A DNA stretch of 49,626 nucleotides from Hyphomicrobiales bacterium (lineage in GTDB: Bacteria > Pseudomonadota > Alphaproteobacteria > Rhizobiales > Devosiaceae). Location: contig JAMONZ010000022.1 in assembly GCA_027066315.1 (NCBI GenBank), positions 1 through 49,626 of the forward strand, read 5' to 3'. Position 1 is the first letter of the stretch, and each line of letters starts with the position of its first letter. Shown piece by piece: positions 37,427 through 47,516 of the stretch. Both the position numbers and the translations under genes were made by a program. The notes beneath the pieces were generated by a model. It was given only the letters and a program-made list of their open reading frames with translations, was not told the DNA's origin and did not search any database.

Positions 37427-37565
37427 GGTTAGACTTTCTTTCTTTGCCCTTAAAGTTGACTTTCTTTATCCTTCTCTTGCAAAGAGGCCTTGCCTGTGCT
37501 TGCATAAATACCTTGATTTTAATAATTAGGGCTTTTAATTGCCTTTCTTATCTGGGGGATAAATT

Positions 37566-38897
37566 ATGGATAGAGTTTCAAAAAAGGGCATTTTTTCGTG
37601 GATGTTATTTGACTGGGCGGCACAGCCTTATCATACGGTTCTTATTACCTTTATTTTTGGCCCTTATTTTGCTTCACAAGTTGCCTCAAACGCCGTTCAG
37701 GGTCAGATAATATGGGGCAATATGATTAGTATTGTAGGAATAATAATTGCAATATCTGCCCCTGTTTTAGGGGCGATGGCAGACTTAAGCGGCCCAAGAA
37801 AACCTTTTATTGGGATTTTTTCAGCTTTTGTAATTGTTGGAGCTAGTTTTTTATGGTTTGCAACAGCAGGGGGTGATGCGCCAATTAATTCAATTCTAAT
37901 AGCATTTGCAATCGGGTTCATTGGCATTGAGTTTACAGCAATTTTTACGAATTCTATGATGCCATCACTAGTTCCACGGCAAGAATTGGGCAAACTCTCT
38001 GGTTCTGGCTGGGCTTTGGGATATATTGGTGGGATTTTTGCATTATTTATAGTGCTACTTCTTTTAATCGCTGACCCAATAACTGGCAAAAATATTGTTG
38101 GCTGGTCTCCTATATTAGGGCTAGATGCTTCTCAATATGAAGGAGAAAGAGCAACCGGCCCTTTGACTGCAATTTGGTATTTTGTTTTTATTATACCGCT
38201 ATTTTTATTCACACCAGATGCTCCAAAAAATGCAAATAAAAGCGCATCTTTGAAAAAAGCACTCTCAAATTTATGGGAAACTATTTCTGAATTACCAAAA
38301 CGAACCTCTTATTTTTCTTTTCTTGTAACTTCTATGATTTATCGAGATGGCTTAAATGGTCTGTTTGTATTTGGAGGACTGTATGCCACGGGCGTGTTAG
38401 GAATGAGCATAACGCAAACGGCTATTTTTGGAATTCTAGCGGGGCTTGCTGGTGCAATGGGTGCATTTTTTGGCGGGCGAATGGATGCAAAATTTGGCCC
38501 TAAAATAGTGGTTTTTATTTCTTGCTGGTTACTCGTGATTGCCGCAACAATCGTTGTTTCATTAACATCAAATAGCTATTTCTTTTTTATTGAAACAATC
38601 TCATCTAGCACTCCAATTATAATATTTTATATTGCTGGCTCTTTATTGGGTGCTGCTGGTGGGTCTTTACAAGCCGCATCACGCACTCTGTTGGTAGATC
38701 AAGTTGAAAAGGATGAAGCAACTGAGGCCTTTGGTCTTTATGCACTTAGTGGTCGAGCGACTTCATTTCTTGCACCTTGGCTGGTTGCTGTTGCAACTGG
38801 TCTCAGCCAAAGTCAGCGTATAGGCATTACGCCAATTATTGCTCTATTAGCACTTGGAGCTTTTGGTTTGATATTTGTTAAAGAACAAAAAAACTAG
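37566..38897 (+). CDS. UMF1-family MFS transporter
   Basis: A 443-residue membrane protein with about 12 hydrophobic helices. The N-terminal FSWMLFDWAAQPYHTVLITFIFGPYFA resembles the W-x-x-Y-D-W-A/N start of the UMF1/Atg22-like branch of the major facilitator superfamily. SAPVLGAMADLSGPRKPFIG is the MFS-type loop motif between helices 2 and 3. The substrate is unknown. The ATG at 37566 has GGGGGA ahead of it. It follows lpd by about 140 bases and is convergent with purH. Confidence 0.82.
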   Translation: MDRVSKKGIFSWMLFDWAAQPYHTVLITFIFGPYFASQVASNAVQGQIIWGNMISIVGIIIAISAPVLGAMADLSGPRKPFIGIFSAFVIVGASFLWFATAGGDAPINSILIAFAIGFIGIEFTAIFTNSMMPSLVPRQELGKLSGSGWALGYIGGIFALFIVLLLLIADPITGKNIVGWSPILGLDASQYEGERATGPLTAIWYFVFIIPLFLFTPDAPKNANKSASLKKALSNLWETISELPKRTSYFSFLVTSMIYRDGLNGLFVFGGLYATGVLGMSITQTAIFGILAGLAGAMGAFFGGRMDAKFGPKIVVFISCWLLVIAATIVVSLTSNSYFFFIETISSSTPIIIFYIAGSLLGAAGGSLQAASRTLLVDQVEKDEATEAFGLYALSGRATSFLAPWLVAVATGLSQSQRIGITPIIALLALGAFGLIFVKEQKN

Positions 38898-38940
38898 CTT
38901 AAACAAAGGGTAATGCAAAACATAATAAAGCCCAATAACA

Positions 38941-40566
38941 CTAATGCCTAAAGTGGCGCATTCCTGTGAATACCATTGCTATGCCTGCTTTGTTGGCTGC
39001 TGCAATCACCTCATCATCACGAATTGATCCACCTGGCTGAATAACTGCGGTTGCACCCGCTTCAACAGCTGCAATTAAGCCATCCGCAAATGGAAAGAAA
39101 GCGTCTGAAGCAACAACTGAACCCTTAGTTAGCGCGCCTTTTTCACCTGCTGCTTTTGCAGCATCTTTTGACTTTTTATGCGCTATCACCGTTGAATCAA
39201 TACGGCTCATCTGCCCTGCACCAATGCCAACTGTTGCACCATTTTTTACATATATGATTGCATTAGATTTGACGTGTTTTGCTACTTTTGCAGCAATTTT
39301 TAAATCAATCATTTCACCATCTGTTGGCTTGCGCTTAGTTACAATTTTCAACTCTGCATCATCAACATTTTTATTATCTCGCTCTTGCACCAACATACCA
39401 CCAGTAACAGACTTAACACTTAAGCCCTTAGCCTTTGGGTTAGATATTTCTTGGCTCAATAATAGCCGCAAATTCTTTTTACTCTCAATAATAGCTTGCG
39501 CTTTTGGGGTGATTGATGGAGCAATTATTACTTCGGTAAATGTTTTAATAATTTTTTGCGCAACCTCAACATCAATTTGTCGATTAAGGGCAACAATACC
39601 ACCAAAGGCACTCACTGGATCGCATTTTAAGGCTTGTTCATAAGCATCGCTTAAATTTTCTGATAAAGCGACACCGCAAGGATTTGCATGTTTGATAATT
39701 GCAACGGCGGCTTCATCTTTTGGGTTAAACTCGCTTACTAGCTCAAATGCCGCATCTGTATCATTTATATTATTATATGAGAGCTTTTTGCCTTGCAATT
39801 GTTTCGCACTAGCAACTCCAAAACTGTCTGAGCCATCGGTATAAAATGCAGCCCATTGATGAGGGTTTTCGCCATAGCGCATTTCTTGTTCTAACTCACC
39901 ACTAAATGTCCGCCATTTCATATCAGGATAATCAAGTGTTTTTGCAAACCAGTTTGAAATGGCACTATCGTAAGAAGCAGTGCGGGCATAGGCTTTGGCA
40001 GCATATTTTTGGCGATCTTTAAGCGAGACTTCGCCATTTTCACTTAACTGCTCAATAACGTTATCATAGTCTTTTGGGTCAACGATTGTGCAAACATAGG
40101 CATGATTTTTTGCCCCTGATCGGATCATTGCTGGCCCACCAATATCGATATTCTCAATGATTGTATCATAATCAGCCCCAGACTTTACTGTCTCTTCAAA
40201 TGGATAAAGGTTCACCACCACCATATCTATGGTTGGGATTTGATGAATTCTCATAGAGCTTTTATGATTTTCATTATCTCGAATTGCCAATAATCCACCA
40301 TGAACTTTTGGATGCAAGGTTTTTACTCTTCCGTCCATCATTTCAGGAAATCCCGTTAATTCAGAAATATCTATAACTGGGATATTCTCGCTTTTTAAAA
40401 GACTTGCCGTGCCGCCAGTTGAAACAATCTCCACCCCTAAGTTATTTAGATTTTGGGCAAATTCAACAACCCCAGTTTTATCAAAGACAGAAATTAAAGC
40501 ACGACGTAATTTTAATTTACCTTTTGAGGAAGATTTATTATCTGAGTTTGGCATATTATTTCTCAT
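38941..40566 (-). CDS. purH: Bifunctional AICAR formyltransferase/IMP cyclohydrolase PurH
   Basis: Catalyses the last two steps of IMP synthesis. It has 541 residues. The N-terminal IMP cyclohydrolase domain (MGS-like) shows [31 protein letters not shown] and [26 protein letters not shown] (about 74). The C-terminal AICAR transformylase domain has the Lys-His pair of [14 protein letters not shown] (about 288), YDQ-independent [23 protein letters not shown] (about 490) and [13 protein letters not shown]. The ATG at 40566 is used; another ATG four codons later is possible. It is last in the rsmB-heparinase-purH operon, an order often seen in Rhizobiales. Confidence 0.96.
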   Translation of the reverse strand: MRNNMPNSDNKSSSKGKLKLRRALISVFDKTGVVEFAQNLNNLGVEIVSTGGTASLLKSENIPVIDISELTGFPEMMDGRVKTLHPKVHGGLLAIRDNENHKSSMRIHQIPTIDMVVVNLYPFEETVKSGADYDTIIENIDIGGPAMIRSGAKNHAYVCTIVDPKDYDNVIEQLSENGEVSLKDRQKYAAKAYARTASYDSAISNWFAKTLDYPDMKWRTFSGELEQEMRYGENPHQWAAFYTDGSDSFGVASAKQLQGKKLSYNNINDTDAAFELVSEFNPKDEAAVAIIKHANPCGVALSENLSDAYEQALKCDPVSAFGGIVALNRQIDVEVAQKIIKTFTEVIIAPSITPKAQAIIESKKNLRLLLSQEISNPKAKGLSVKSVTGGMLVQERDNKNVDDAELKIVTKRKPTDGEMIDLKIAAKVAKHVKSNAIIYVKNGATVGIGAGQMSRIDSTVIAHKKSKDAAKAAGEKGALTKGSVVASDAFFPFADGLIAAVEAGATAVIQPGGSIRDDEVIAAANKAGIAMVFTGMRHFRH

Positions 40567-40581
40567 TTATTTCTTTATTCG

Positions 40582-42243
40582 TTAATATTGACGGGAGAAA
40601 ACCCACGAAATTTCTTCATTTTTACTTATGTCGCTCTTTAACACAATTTTGTTTATTGGCAATGAGCCAAAATGCTCTGAGTGACGCAAAGACTCTTCGA
40701 TGAAAACCTCTGCCCCCTCCCATAAAAATATCCACCTAGCACCTGACTTAAGCTCTATATCAAGAATATTATCGCCATCATTTCTAGTTAAAATTGAATT
40801 AGGAGCTAAATGAAACATCAATTCAAGTAAACCATGCGGTTGAGTATTTGAGGTTGGGCGTATTTTATCAATGCCCACAAGTGTTTTACCCTCATCAATA
40901 AAAGAAAATTTACGCTCAATTTCTAAAGCAAATTTTTTACTGTAATTCTTACTTGTTATAGACAATGTTTCTTGATCTGCCTGAAGATTAATTATTGCTC
41001 TATTGTCATTTATTAAGGTGTGATTGTTTTTTAAATGATTTGCATACTTACCACTTTTGATAATTTTTGCTGAGGAAATATTATTAACAATCGCCCCATT
41101 ATGAGCTTGGCCTAATCTAAAGTGGTTATTTTCTTCATGTTCAAGTTTTGTCATTTGCTGCGAAGTAATTGCTGGGCCACAATTTCCAATTATCAACTCA
41201 TTCCCATAAGAAAATTCAAAAGCTAAAGCACTAGCATGGGCTTGTTTGCTGAATTTAATTGGTGGCACTTTCCCACTGTCGGCAATTAAAATTGATTGGC
41301 CTGAAACAAGCACACCATAATCACCAACGATTAGACTTTTTCTCTCTTCTCTTTGAGAATTTGCTTTTAGGGCTACAAATAAATCTGTCGCTATTTGCTT
41401 TGAGCCATTAAAATATGCAAGATCTGATGTGCCAAGAGTTAGGCTCTCTAATGCAAAATGCATTAACTTTAATGCCTCAGCAAATTTTTCTTTATCATCT
41501 GATGTTATATGATTAGTTTGCCCAATTGTTTGCTTCAAGCTCACCAATTCACTTAACAATTTAAATTGCAAAAAACTATTTCTTGATTGATGTAATCCAC
41601 TTGCATCAATCTGCTCATTTATTAATGATTGCAAACCTTTTAAGCGACTTGAAACTGTTTTTGGTGCAGAGTTTTTAGCCAAAGCACTGGCTAATAATGC
41701 CATTGCGCTATACATCACATTAATTGGGTCACGCATAAACTTTATACGATATTTAAGAGATTGTACTTGCGTGCCAATTGAGCGGGTTATTATTTTTATT
41801 TGCTTTTCACTTGCTCCCTCTTTTAGCAAAGCAAGATGTCGAAGCCAATTTAATATTCGTAAAGATGTAATGATTGGAGACCAAGTGTGATGATTAAATT
41901 TTCCATTTCTGCCTATCCAGTCCAATACTAATACTCTGGCAAATTCTTTTTGGTTTACATCATCACAAGCACTAAAATGACGCAGCCATGAAAAATCATT
42001 TAGTCGCTCAATCCATTGTGCGTCAGCCATCTCTATTGAAAAAGGGGAGTGAGAATGCGTATCAACTAATCTTGCAGCTAATAAATAACGTCCCTGAACC
42101 ATGTCTATTGCGGCCTCTTTATCACAGGGGCGAAACTCAGTAATTGGCAAGCGATAATCAGGGTCAGATAAACCACTCCAAGTCCAACGAATCGCTGGTG
42201 AGGTAATAAATCTTTCTGCTAATGATAGTGTATTTTTTGGCAT
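40582..42243 (-). CDS. Heparinase II/III family protein
   Basis: A 553-residue protein of the alphaproteobacterial heparinase II/III-like family. The N-terminal helical half carries segments such as FSWLRHFSACDD and NHHTWSPIITSLRILNWLRHL (toroid-type domain). The C-terminal half is beta-rich with a conserved-looking RLGQAHNGAIVNN and GLLELMFHLAPNS. The family name implies polysaccharide lyase ancestry; the real substrate of these chromosomal alphaproteobacterial members is not known. I see no signal peptide at the N-terminus, which is odd for a secreted lyase. It lies 27 bases after rsmB and 15 before purH, hence in an operon with them. Confidence 0.82.
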   Translation of the reverse strand: MPKNTLSLAERFITSPAIRWTWSGLSDPDYRLPITEFRPCDKEAAIDMVQGRYLLAARLVDTHSHSPFSIEMADAQWIERLNDFSWLRHFSACDDVNQKEFARVLVLDWIGRNGKFNHHTWSPIITSLRILNWLRHLALLKEGASEKQIKIITRSIGTQVQSLKYRIKFMRDPINVMYSAMALLASALAKNSAPKTVSSRLKGLQSLINEQIDASGLHQSRNSFLQFKLLSELVSLKQTIGQTNHITSDDKEKFAEALKLMHFALESLTLGTSDLAYFNGSKQIATDLFVALKANSQREERKSLIVGDYGVLVSGQSILIADSGKVPPIKFSKQAHASALAFEFSYGNELIIGNCGPAITSQQMTKLEHEENNHFRLGQAHNGAIVNNISSAKIIKSGKYANHLKNNHTLINDNRAIINLQADQETLSITSKNYSKKFALEIERKFSFIDEGKTLVGIDKIRPTSNTQPHGLLELMFHLAPNSILTRNDGDNILDIELKSGARWIFLWEGAEVFIEESLRHSEHFGSLPINKIVLKSDISKNEEISWVFSRQY

Positions 42244-42270
42244 TGTTTATAAAAAACAACCTTTTTAAAA

Positions 42271-43692
42271 TTAAACTTTTAGAATAAATCTAGCGGCAAA
42301 AAACCCGTCTAATCCTTCTATATCATCAACGTTATTTTCACCAGTTATAATTTTCATATCTGGTGTTGTTCTAAGCCAGCCGTTTTTATCTATAAAATGA
42401 TCATTTTCATCAACTTGTGCTTTTGTTATGGGAGAAGTTATCATTTGTGGGAAAGTTTTTAAAATCCATTTAGCTTGTTTTTCACACTCAATTGGCTCAA
42501 GCGAACAGGTAGCATAAATTAGAGTTCCACCATCTTTAAGAGAAGAAATAGCTTGCTCAATTAATTTCTGTTGTAAAAGCACCCGCCCCTCACTTTGTTT
42601 AGTGCGCTTTTGCCATAAGACTTCTGGGTGACGGCGAAATGTGCCAGTTGAAGAACATGGCGCATCAAGAAACACACCATCAAATTTTTCTTCAACCTGA
42701 AAATTACTAGCATCTTTTAGTTCAAGTTTGGCTGTATAATTTAGCCGAGAAAGGTTCTGCTCTAATCTCTTAATGCGGTTTTCATCTATATCAATTGCAA
42801 CAACATCATAATTTTGTTTTAACAATTGGGCAGTTTTTCCACCCGGAGCGGCGCACATATCTAGTATTCTTGCACCTGATTTTAAGCCCATTAATCTTGC
42901 AGGTATTGCTGATGCAACATCTTGCACCCACCATTGCCCTTTTGAAAAACCCGCCAGTTGATTAACTGGGCAGTCTCTTTTTTTAACTCTCACACTGTCA
43001 AAGATTGTAATTTTTGCATTAAGAGATTTTATTAAATCCGTATCAATTTCCTTGAGGGTTAAATCAAGCTCTGCCCCTTTAATTAAAGCCTTACCAAAGT
43101 TATTTAGGGCATTTTTTCCATATATATTTGCCCAGCGGGTTTGCAACCAATCTGGAAATAATTCAGACATCGGCAAGTTTTTATAGACTTGTTTTTCTCT
43201 TTGAACATTTCGCAAAATTCCATTGGCAAGTTTACCTAAATGAGCAGTTTTTTTATTTTGCTTTATTGCCTCAACTGCCAAAAATATTGAGCTATGCTCA
43301 GCCATTTCATCTAAGAATAATAATTCAGCTAAACCAATTCGCATTGAAGCCTCAAAGTTAGCACTTTTGGCTGGCATGCCTTTTTTAAGGGTCTTTTTAA
43401 AAATATAATTTAAGTGCCCATGATAACGAAGTGCGCTTGTTACCAATTTATTGGCCAAAGCCCTATCTCGCCCATCTGAAATATCACTTTCAGAAAACGG
43501 AATAAAATTACTCCCCCCCAAAACACTTTGCAAACGCTCTGCTGCAAGCAATCTAACCTTTAGGCCAATAATTGCTTGTTTTTTATCTTTGGGTTGTTTT
43601 TTATTTTGTGATTTATCAGCCAATTTTATTACCAAAACTTTTTGAAGAAAATTATTGCTCAAAGAGCTAGGGCTAGTGAGCGGTTTTGTCAA
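42271..43692 (-). CDS. rsmB: 16S rRNA m5C methyltransferase RsmB (Sun/Fmu family)
   Basis: SAM-dependent cytosine-5 methyltransferase acting on small-subunit rRNA. It has 473 residues in the frame used. A basic N-terminal extension precedes a NusB-like RNA-binding domain (about 50-185). The methyltransferase domain has the SAM-binding DMCAAPGGKTAQLL (about residue 280), VAIDIDENRIKRLEQNL, the catalytic cysteine motif DAPCSSTGTFRRHPE (about 345) and the second cysteine in YATCSLEPIECEKQ (about 398). The start is doubtful: the frame opens with TTG at 43692 with no clear ribosome-binding site, and other TTG codons lie 15-25 codons downstream. Confidence 0.93.
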   Translation of the reverse strand: MTKPLTSPSSLSNNFLQKVLVIKLADKSQNKKQPKDKKQAIIGLKVRLLAAERLQSVLGGSNFIPFSESDISDGRDRALANKLVTSALRYHGHLNYIFKKTLKKGMPAKSANFEASMRIGLAELLFLDEMAEHSSIFLAVEAIKQNKKTAHLGKLANGILRNVQREKQVYKNLPMSELFPDWLQTRWANIYGKNALNNFGKALIKGAELDLTLKEIDTDLIKSLNAKITIFDSVRVKKRDCPVNQLAGFSKGQWWVQDVASAIPARLMGLKSGARILDMCAAPGGKTAQLLKQNYDVVAIDIDENRIKRLEQNLSRLNYTAKLELKDASNFQVEEKFDGVFLDAPCSSTGTFRRHPEVLWQKRTKQSEGRVLLQQKLIEQAISSLKDGGTLIYATCSLEPIECEKQAKWILKTFPQMITSPITKAQVDENDHFIDKNGWLRTTPDMKIITGENNVDDIEGLDGFFAARFILKV

Positions 43693-43803
43693 ACATTGGC
43701 TATTATATAGTGCAAAATAAAGTTTTTATAACCAGCTTTATACTCGACACAGACATTGTTATCGAGTTAAGAGAAATAAACGATAACCAAGCGGAACTCT
43801 ATC

Positions 43804-44769
43804 ATGACTAATGCAAATGAGAAACTTATAACAATTTTTGGTGCAGATGGTTTTGTAGGCACTCAAGTGGTGCAAGATTTAGCACAAGCGGGCTATCGCA
43901 TTAGGGTTGCTGTTAGGCGACCAGACCTTGCAGGTCATGTAAAAACATCTGGTGATGTTGGGCAGATTTTACCAATTCAAGCAAATATTCGAAATATGGC
44001 TTCGGTTGAGCGGGCAGTTAATAATGCTGATATTGTTATTAACTTGGTTGGAATAAAAACTAAATCAGGAAAGCAAACATTTGAAGCGGTGCATATTGAT
44101 GGTGCAAAAAATATTGCTATTGCTGCAAAAAATGCAAATGTTGAAAATTTTGTGCATATGTCTGCTCTTGGTGCAGATAAAAATTCTGATAGCATTTATT
44201 CACGAACAAAAGCACTTGGAGAAGAGGCGGTTTTAAAAGCCTTCCCAAAAGCTATTATTTTACGCCCATCAATTATCTTTGGTAATGGCGATAAGTTTTT
44301 TAATATGTTTGGCGCAATGGCGGTAATTTCACCAATTTTGCCAATGATTGGCAAAGACACTCTTTTTCAACCCATCTATGTGGGTGATGTTGCAAAAGCC
44401 ATCTCTTTAGCGGCAACTGGCAAAGTAAAAGCCAGCAAAATTTACGAGCTTGGTGGTGCTGACATAGAGAGTATGCAAGACTTATTAAAACGGGTCGTTA
44501 AAGAAACTGGGCGCAAAAATATCCTTTTGCCAGTGCCTTTTTGGTTTGCAAAAACAAAAGCATTTTTCTTGCAAATTCTTCCTTCGCCTTTGCTAACTAT
44601 CGATCAAGTAAAACAACTTGAGGATGATAATATAGTATCAGAAAAAGCAATAAAAGAAAAAGCAACCCTTGCTTCATTTGGTATTAAGGCAACCTCAATG
44701 GATATAATCTTGCCAACATATATGTGGCGTTTTCGCAACCATGGGCAGTTTGAAAAACAAGAAATTTAG
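43804..44769 (+). CDS. Complex I NDUFA9-like NAD(P)-binding protein
   Basis: A 321-residue atypical short-chain dehydrogenase. The nucleotide-binding loop is ITIFGADGFVGTQVVQDLAQ (residues 9-28), followed by RVAVRRPD, NLVGIKTKSGKQTFEAVHIDGAKNIA and the YSRTKALGEEAV site with the Tyr-Lys pair (about residue 137). Alphaproteobacterial members resemble mitochondrial NDUFA9, an accessory subunit of complex I, but the bacterial role is not firmly shown. GGAA lies upstream of the ATG. It is convergent with uppP, with 28 bases between them. Confidence 0.85.
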   Translation: MTNANEKLITIFGADGFVGTQVVQDLAQAGYRIRVAVRRPDLAGHVKTSGDVGQILPIQANIRNMASVERAVNNADIVINLVGIKTKSGKQTFEAVHIDGAKNIAIAAKNANVENFVHMSALGADKNSDSIYSRTKALGEEAVLKAFPKAIILRPSIIFGNGDKFFNMFGAMAVISPILPMIGKDTLFQPIYVGDVAKAISLAATGKVKASKIYELGGADIESMQDLLKRVVKETGRKNILLPVPFWFAKTKAFFLQILPSPLLTIDQVKQLEDDNIVSEKAIKEKATLASFGIKATSMDIILPTYMWRFRNHGQFEKQEI

Positions 44770-44797
44770 CTTTTTATTTAATTCAAAAAGGCAAATT

Positions 44798-45610
44798 TTA
44801 TCCCATAAAAGCAAGCGCAATTAGGCCAAGCCCACCAACCAAAATACGCCACCATGCAAAAAAACCAAAACCGTGTTTTGAAACAAAGTTAAGCAAATAA
44901 CGCACCACAATTGCGCCCGAAACAAAGGCAGCGACAAAGCCAATTACAATATCCATACCAATGCCACCATTTAAAATTAAATCACGGCTTTTATAAAAAT
45001 CATAAATAAAAGCACCACTCATTATAGGCAAGGCAATGAAAAAGGTAAATTCAGCGGCAGAGCGTTTATCTGTTCCAAAAAGCAAAGCTCCAACAATTGT
45101 TGCACCAGAGCGAGATACCCCAGGAATAAGAGCAATCATTTGAAACAGGCCAATGATTAGGCTTAAATGCCAAGGATAGCTATAAATGTCATTATATTTC
45201 ACCTTTAATGGCAGACGATCAACAATAAGCAATATAATACCACCAACAACCAGCATGACACAGATAACAAAGGCACTTTCATAAATAACTAATTGAATAT
45301 AATCTCGGGCAAACACACCAACAATAGCGGCAGGAATGGAAGCCAAGACAACATTTAGGGCAAATAGCCATGCACCTTTTTTTCCAGCAATTGCGTCCTT
45401 TAATAATTGGAGCAATTTTGAGAAATAAACTGTTAAAATTGCTAAAATTGCACCCAATTGAATGAGAACGATAAAGGTAGCTGGCTGCTTAAGACCAAAA
45501 AAATGCCCCGCCAATAATAAATGCCCAGTTGAGGAAACTGGAAGAAATTCTGTTAAGCCTTCAAGCAGGCCTAAAACAAGCGGCACAAAAATACCTTGAT
45601 CTGGGTTCAT
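44798..45610 (-). CDS. uppP: Undecaprenyl-diphosphate phosphatase UppP (BacA)
   Basis: Inner-membrane enzyme that recycles the undecaprenyl carrier lipid for peptidoglycan and surface polysaccharides, and gives bacitracin tolerance. It has 270 residues and about eight hydrophobic helices. The two family motifs are present: LLEGLTEFLPVSSTGHLLL (about residues 13-31) and PGVSRSGATIVGALLFG (about 160-177), containing the catalytic Glu, Ser and Arg. The ATG at 45610 has GGA eight bases upstream; the frame extends to a TTG ten codons earlier that does not fit the family. It is divergent from the GST gene. Confidence 0.95.
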   Translation of the reverse strand: MNPDQGIFVPLVLGLLEGLTEFLPVSSTGHLLLAGHFFGLKQPATFIVLIQLGAILAILTVYFSKLLQLLKDAIAGKKGAWLFALNVVLASIPAAIVGVFARDYIQLVIYESAFVICVMLVVGGIILLIVDRLPLKVKYNDIYSYPWHLSLIIGLFQMIALIPGVSRSGATIVGALLFGTDKRSAAEFTFFIALPIMSGAFIYDFYKSRDLILNGGIGMDIVIGFVAAFVSGAIVVRYLLNFVSKHGFGFFAWWRILVGGLGLIALAFMG

Positions 45611-45699
45611 AAAAATATCCAAACAATTTGTTAGTTTCAAAAAAGATGTTTAATGTTATTAAACTGATTTGCTTTTAAAAAGATAAATGAAAATAAAAT

Positions 45700-46374
45700 A
45701 TGACAAAACTTTTACACCATAAATTAGACCCAAGCTCTCGACTTATTCGTTTGATATTTGCTGAATATGACCACAAAATTGATCTTGAAGAAGCTAGCCC
45801 CTATAAAAGCTCGCAAAACCTTATTGAAATTGACCCTATTGCAAATGTTCCCCTTTTAATTGAAGAGAAGACTTCTCCAATAATTGGCTCTTTAGCGATT
45901 GTGCATCATATTGAAGATATTTATCAACAAGAACACAATTCCCTAATTCCAAAAAATGCTGCGGAGCGAGCCGAGATGTGGCGACTTTTTGAATGGGTTA
46001 TGGGCAAGTTTAATGATGAAGTTAGCCGTTATTTTTTGGAAGAAAAAATTGGCAAGCGAGAGCAAAAAATTGGTGCGCCAGACCCAAAAGTGCTTCGTGC
46101 GGCTAAGATCAACCTTATTGAGCATGAAAAATATTTTGCTTATTTATTTGAAACACGCAATTGGTTTGCTGGCAAGGATTTAACATTAGCCGATTTTGCT
46201 TTGGGGGCGCATTTATCATGCCTTGATTATTTGGGCGAGATTGACTGGTTTAATGTTGGCGAAACAAAAAACTGGTATGCAAGGCTAAAATCTCGCCCAG
46301 CTTTTCGCTCGCTTTTGAGCGATAGAATTATTGGCATGCCAGCATCAAAACATTATACGGATTTGGATTTTTGA
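45700..46374 (+). CDS. Glutathione S-transferase family protein
   Basis: A 224-residue two-domain protein. The thioredoxin-like N-terminal domain (1-80) includes NVPLLIEEKTSPIIGSLAIVHHIED, where the cis-Pro of VPLL and the acidic-Ser pair (here SPIIGS) form the glutathione site. A helical C-terminal domain contains the hydrophobic core motif WFAGKDLTLADFALGAHLSCLDYLG (split, about 152-180). The substrate is unknown. Its stop codon overlaps the TTG start of queG, so the two are translated together. Confidence 0.88.
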   Translation: MTKLLHHKLDPSSRLIRLIFAEYDHKIDLEEASPYKSSQNLIEIDPIANVPLLIEEKTSPIIGSLAIVHHIEDIYQQEHNSLIPKNAAERAEMWRLFEWVMGKFNDEVSRYFLEEKIGKREQKIGAPDPKVLRAAKINLIEHEKYFAYLFETRNWFAGKDLTLADFALGAHLSCLDYLGEIDWFNVGETKNWYARLKSRPAFRSLLSDRIIGMPASKHYTDLDF

Positions 46375-47516
46375 TCGACAAACAAAAACTTGAGCAAAAA
46401 AAACTAAAGCTGGTAAGGGATTTACGCCATAGGGCAAAAAAACTTGGCTTTGATAGTTTTGGAATAACCTGCGCCAAGACAAATCAAGATCTAGCAAAAA
46501 ACTTAGACATTGCACTAAAAGCTGGCTGGCACGGTGATATGGAATGGTTGGCAGATACAGCTCTTCGGCGCGCAAGCCCCAAAGGACTTTGGCCAGAGGT
46601 GAAGTCTGTTATTATGCTGGGGCTAAATTATGCCCCTAAGGAAAACCCCTTGCCGCTTTTAAAGCAGAAATCGATAGGGAATATTTCTGTCTATGCTAAA
46701 AATCGTGATTATCACGATATTATCAAAGGTCGACTAAAAGAGTTAGCCTCACTTTTAGCTCGTGGTGCAGATGCTGATGTTAAAGTTTTTGTTGATACCG
46801 CCCCCGTGATGGAAAAACCCCTTGCTCAAGCCGCAGGACTTGGCTGGCAAGGCAAGCATAGCGTGTTGGTTTCACGTGAATTTGGATCTTGGCTTTTTTT
46901 AGGGGCGATTTTTTGTGATGTTGAATTACCTGCTGATGAACCACAAGTTGAGCATTGTGGCTCTTGCACAAAATGCTTAGATATTTGCCCAACAAATGCC
47001 TTTCCTGCTCCTTTTAAACTAGATGCAACAAAATGCCTTGCCTATTATAACAATGAATATAAGGGGCATATTCCGCTGCAATTTCGCACTCCTATGGGCA
47101 ATAGAATTTATGGCTGTGATGATTGCTTGGCTATCTGCCCTTGGAATAAATTTGCCTCTCAAAGTAAAGAAATAAAATTACAAACTCGCAAAGAGCTAGA
47201 AAAACCAAACTTGGCTGACCTTATTATTTTAGATGATATGGCTTTTAGAAAATTATTTTCAGGCTCACCCATTAAAAGGCTTGGCCATACTCGCTTTATT
47301 CGCAATGTCTTGATAGCTGCTGGCAATAGCAATGATAAAAGCCTGCTTGATGAAGTGAAAGCAAGACTAACAAGTGAAGAGCCGCTTATTCGGGCTATGG
47401 CCATTTGGGCTTTTCGCTCGCTTGCAAATGATGTTGAAATAGCTAAAGAAAAATCAAGATATTTTATAAAAGAAACAGACCCAATTGTTGCAAAAGAGTG
47501 GAGTGAGAGCCTGTGA
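46371..47516 (+). CDS. queG: Epoxyqueuosine reductase QueG
   Basis: Cobalamin- and iron-sulfur-dependent enzyme that makes the last step of queuosine, the modified base at tRNA wobble position 34. It has 381 residues. The cobalamin-binding N-terminal half has FVDTAPVMEKPLAQAAGLGWQG (split, about 142-163). Two [4Fe-4S] ligand sets are CGSCTKCLDICP (about 197) and CDDCLAICPWNKF (about 249). A HEAT-like tail follows, with HTRFIRNVLIAAGN. The start is TTG at 46371, overlapping the GST stop as TTGA, with CGGA nine bases upstream; no nearby ATG is in frame. Its stop overlaps the next start. Confidence 0.95.
   Translation: MIDKQKLEQKKLKLVRDLRHRAKKLGFDSFGITCAKTNQDLAKNLDIALKAGWHGDMEWLADTALRRASPKGLWPEVKSVIMLGLNYAPKENPLPLLKQKSIGNISVYAKNRDYHDIIKGRLKELASLLARGADADVKVFVDTAPVMEKPLAQAAGLGWQGKHSVLVSREFGSWLFLGAIFCDVELPADEPQVEHCGSCTKCLDICPTNAFPAPFKLDATKCLAYYNNEYKGHIPLQFRTPMGNRIYGCDDCLAICPWNKFASQSKEIKLQTRKELEKPNLADLIILDDMAFRKLFSGSPIKRLGHTRFIRNVLIAAGNSNDKSLLDEVKARLTSEEPLIRAMAIWAFRSLANDVEIAKEKSRYFIKETDPIVAKEWSESL

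Noticed and set aside
37427-37565. Possible terminator or small gene between lpd and the UMF1 transporter
   Set aside because: A GACTTTCTTT motif occurs twice, but I found no stable stem with a T-run and no supported frame.
39224-39643. 139-codon open frame on the plus strand
   Set aside because: Antisense to purH, with no ribosome-binding site or recognisable domain.
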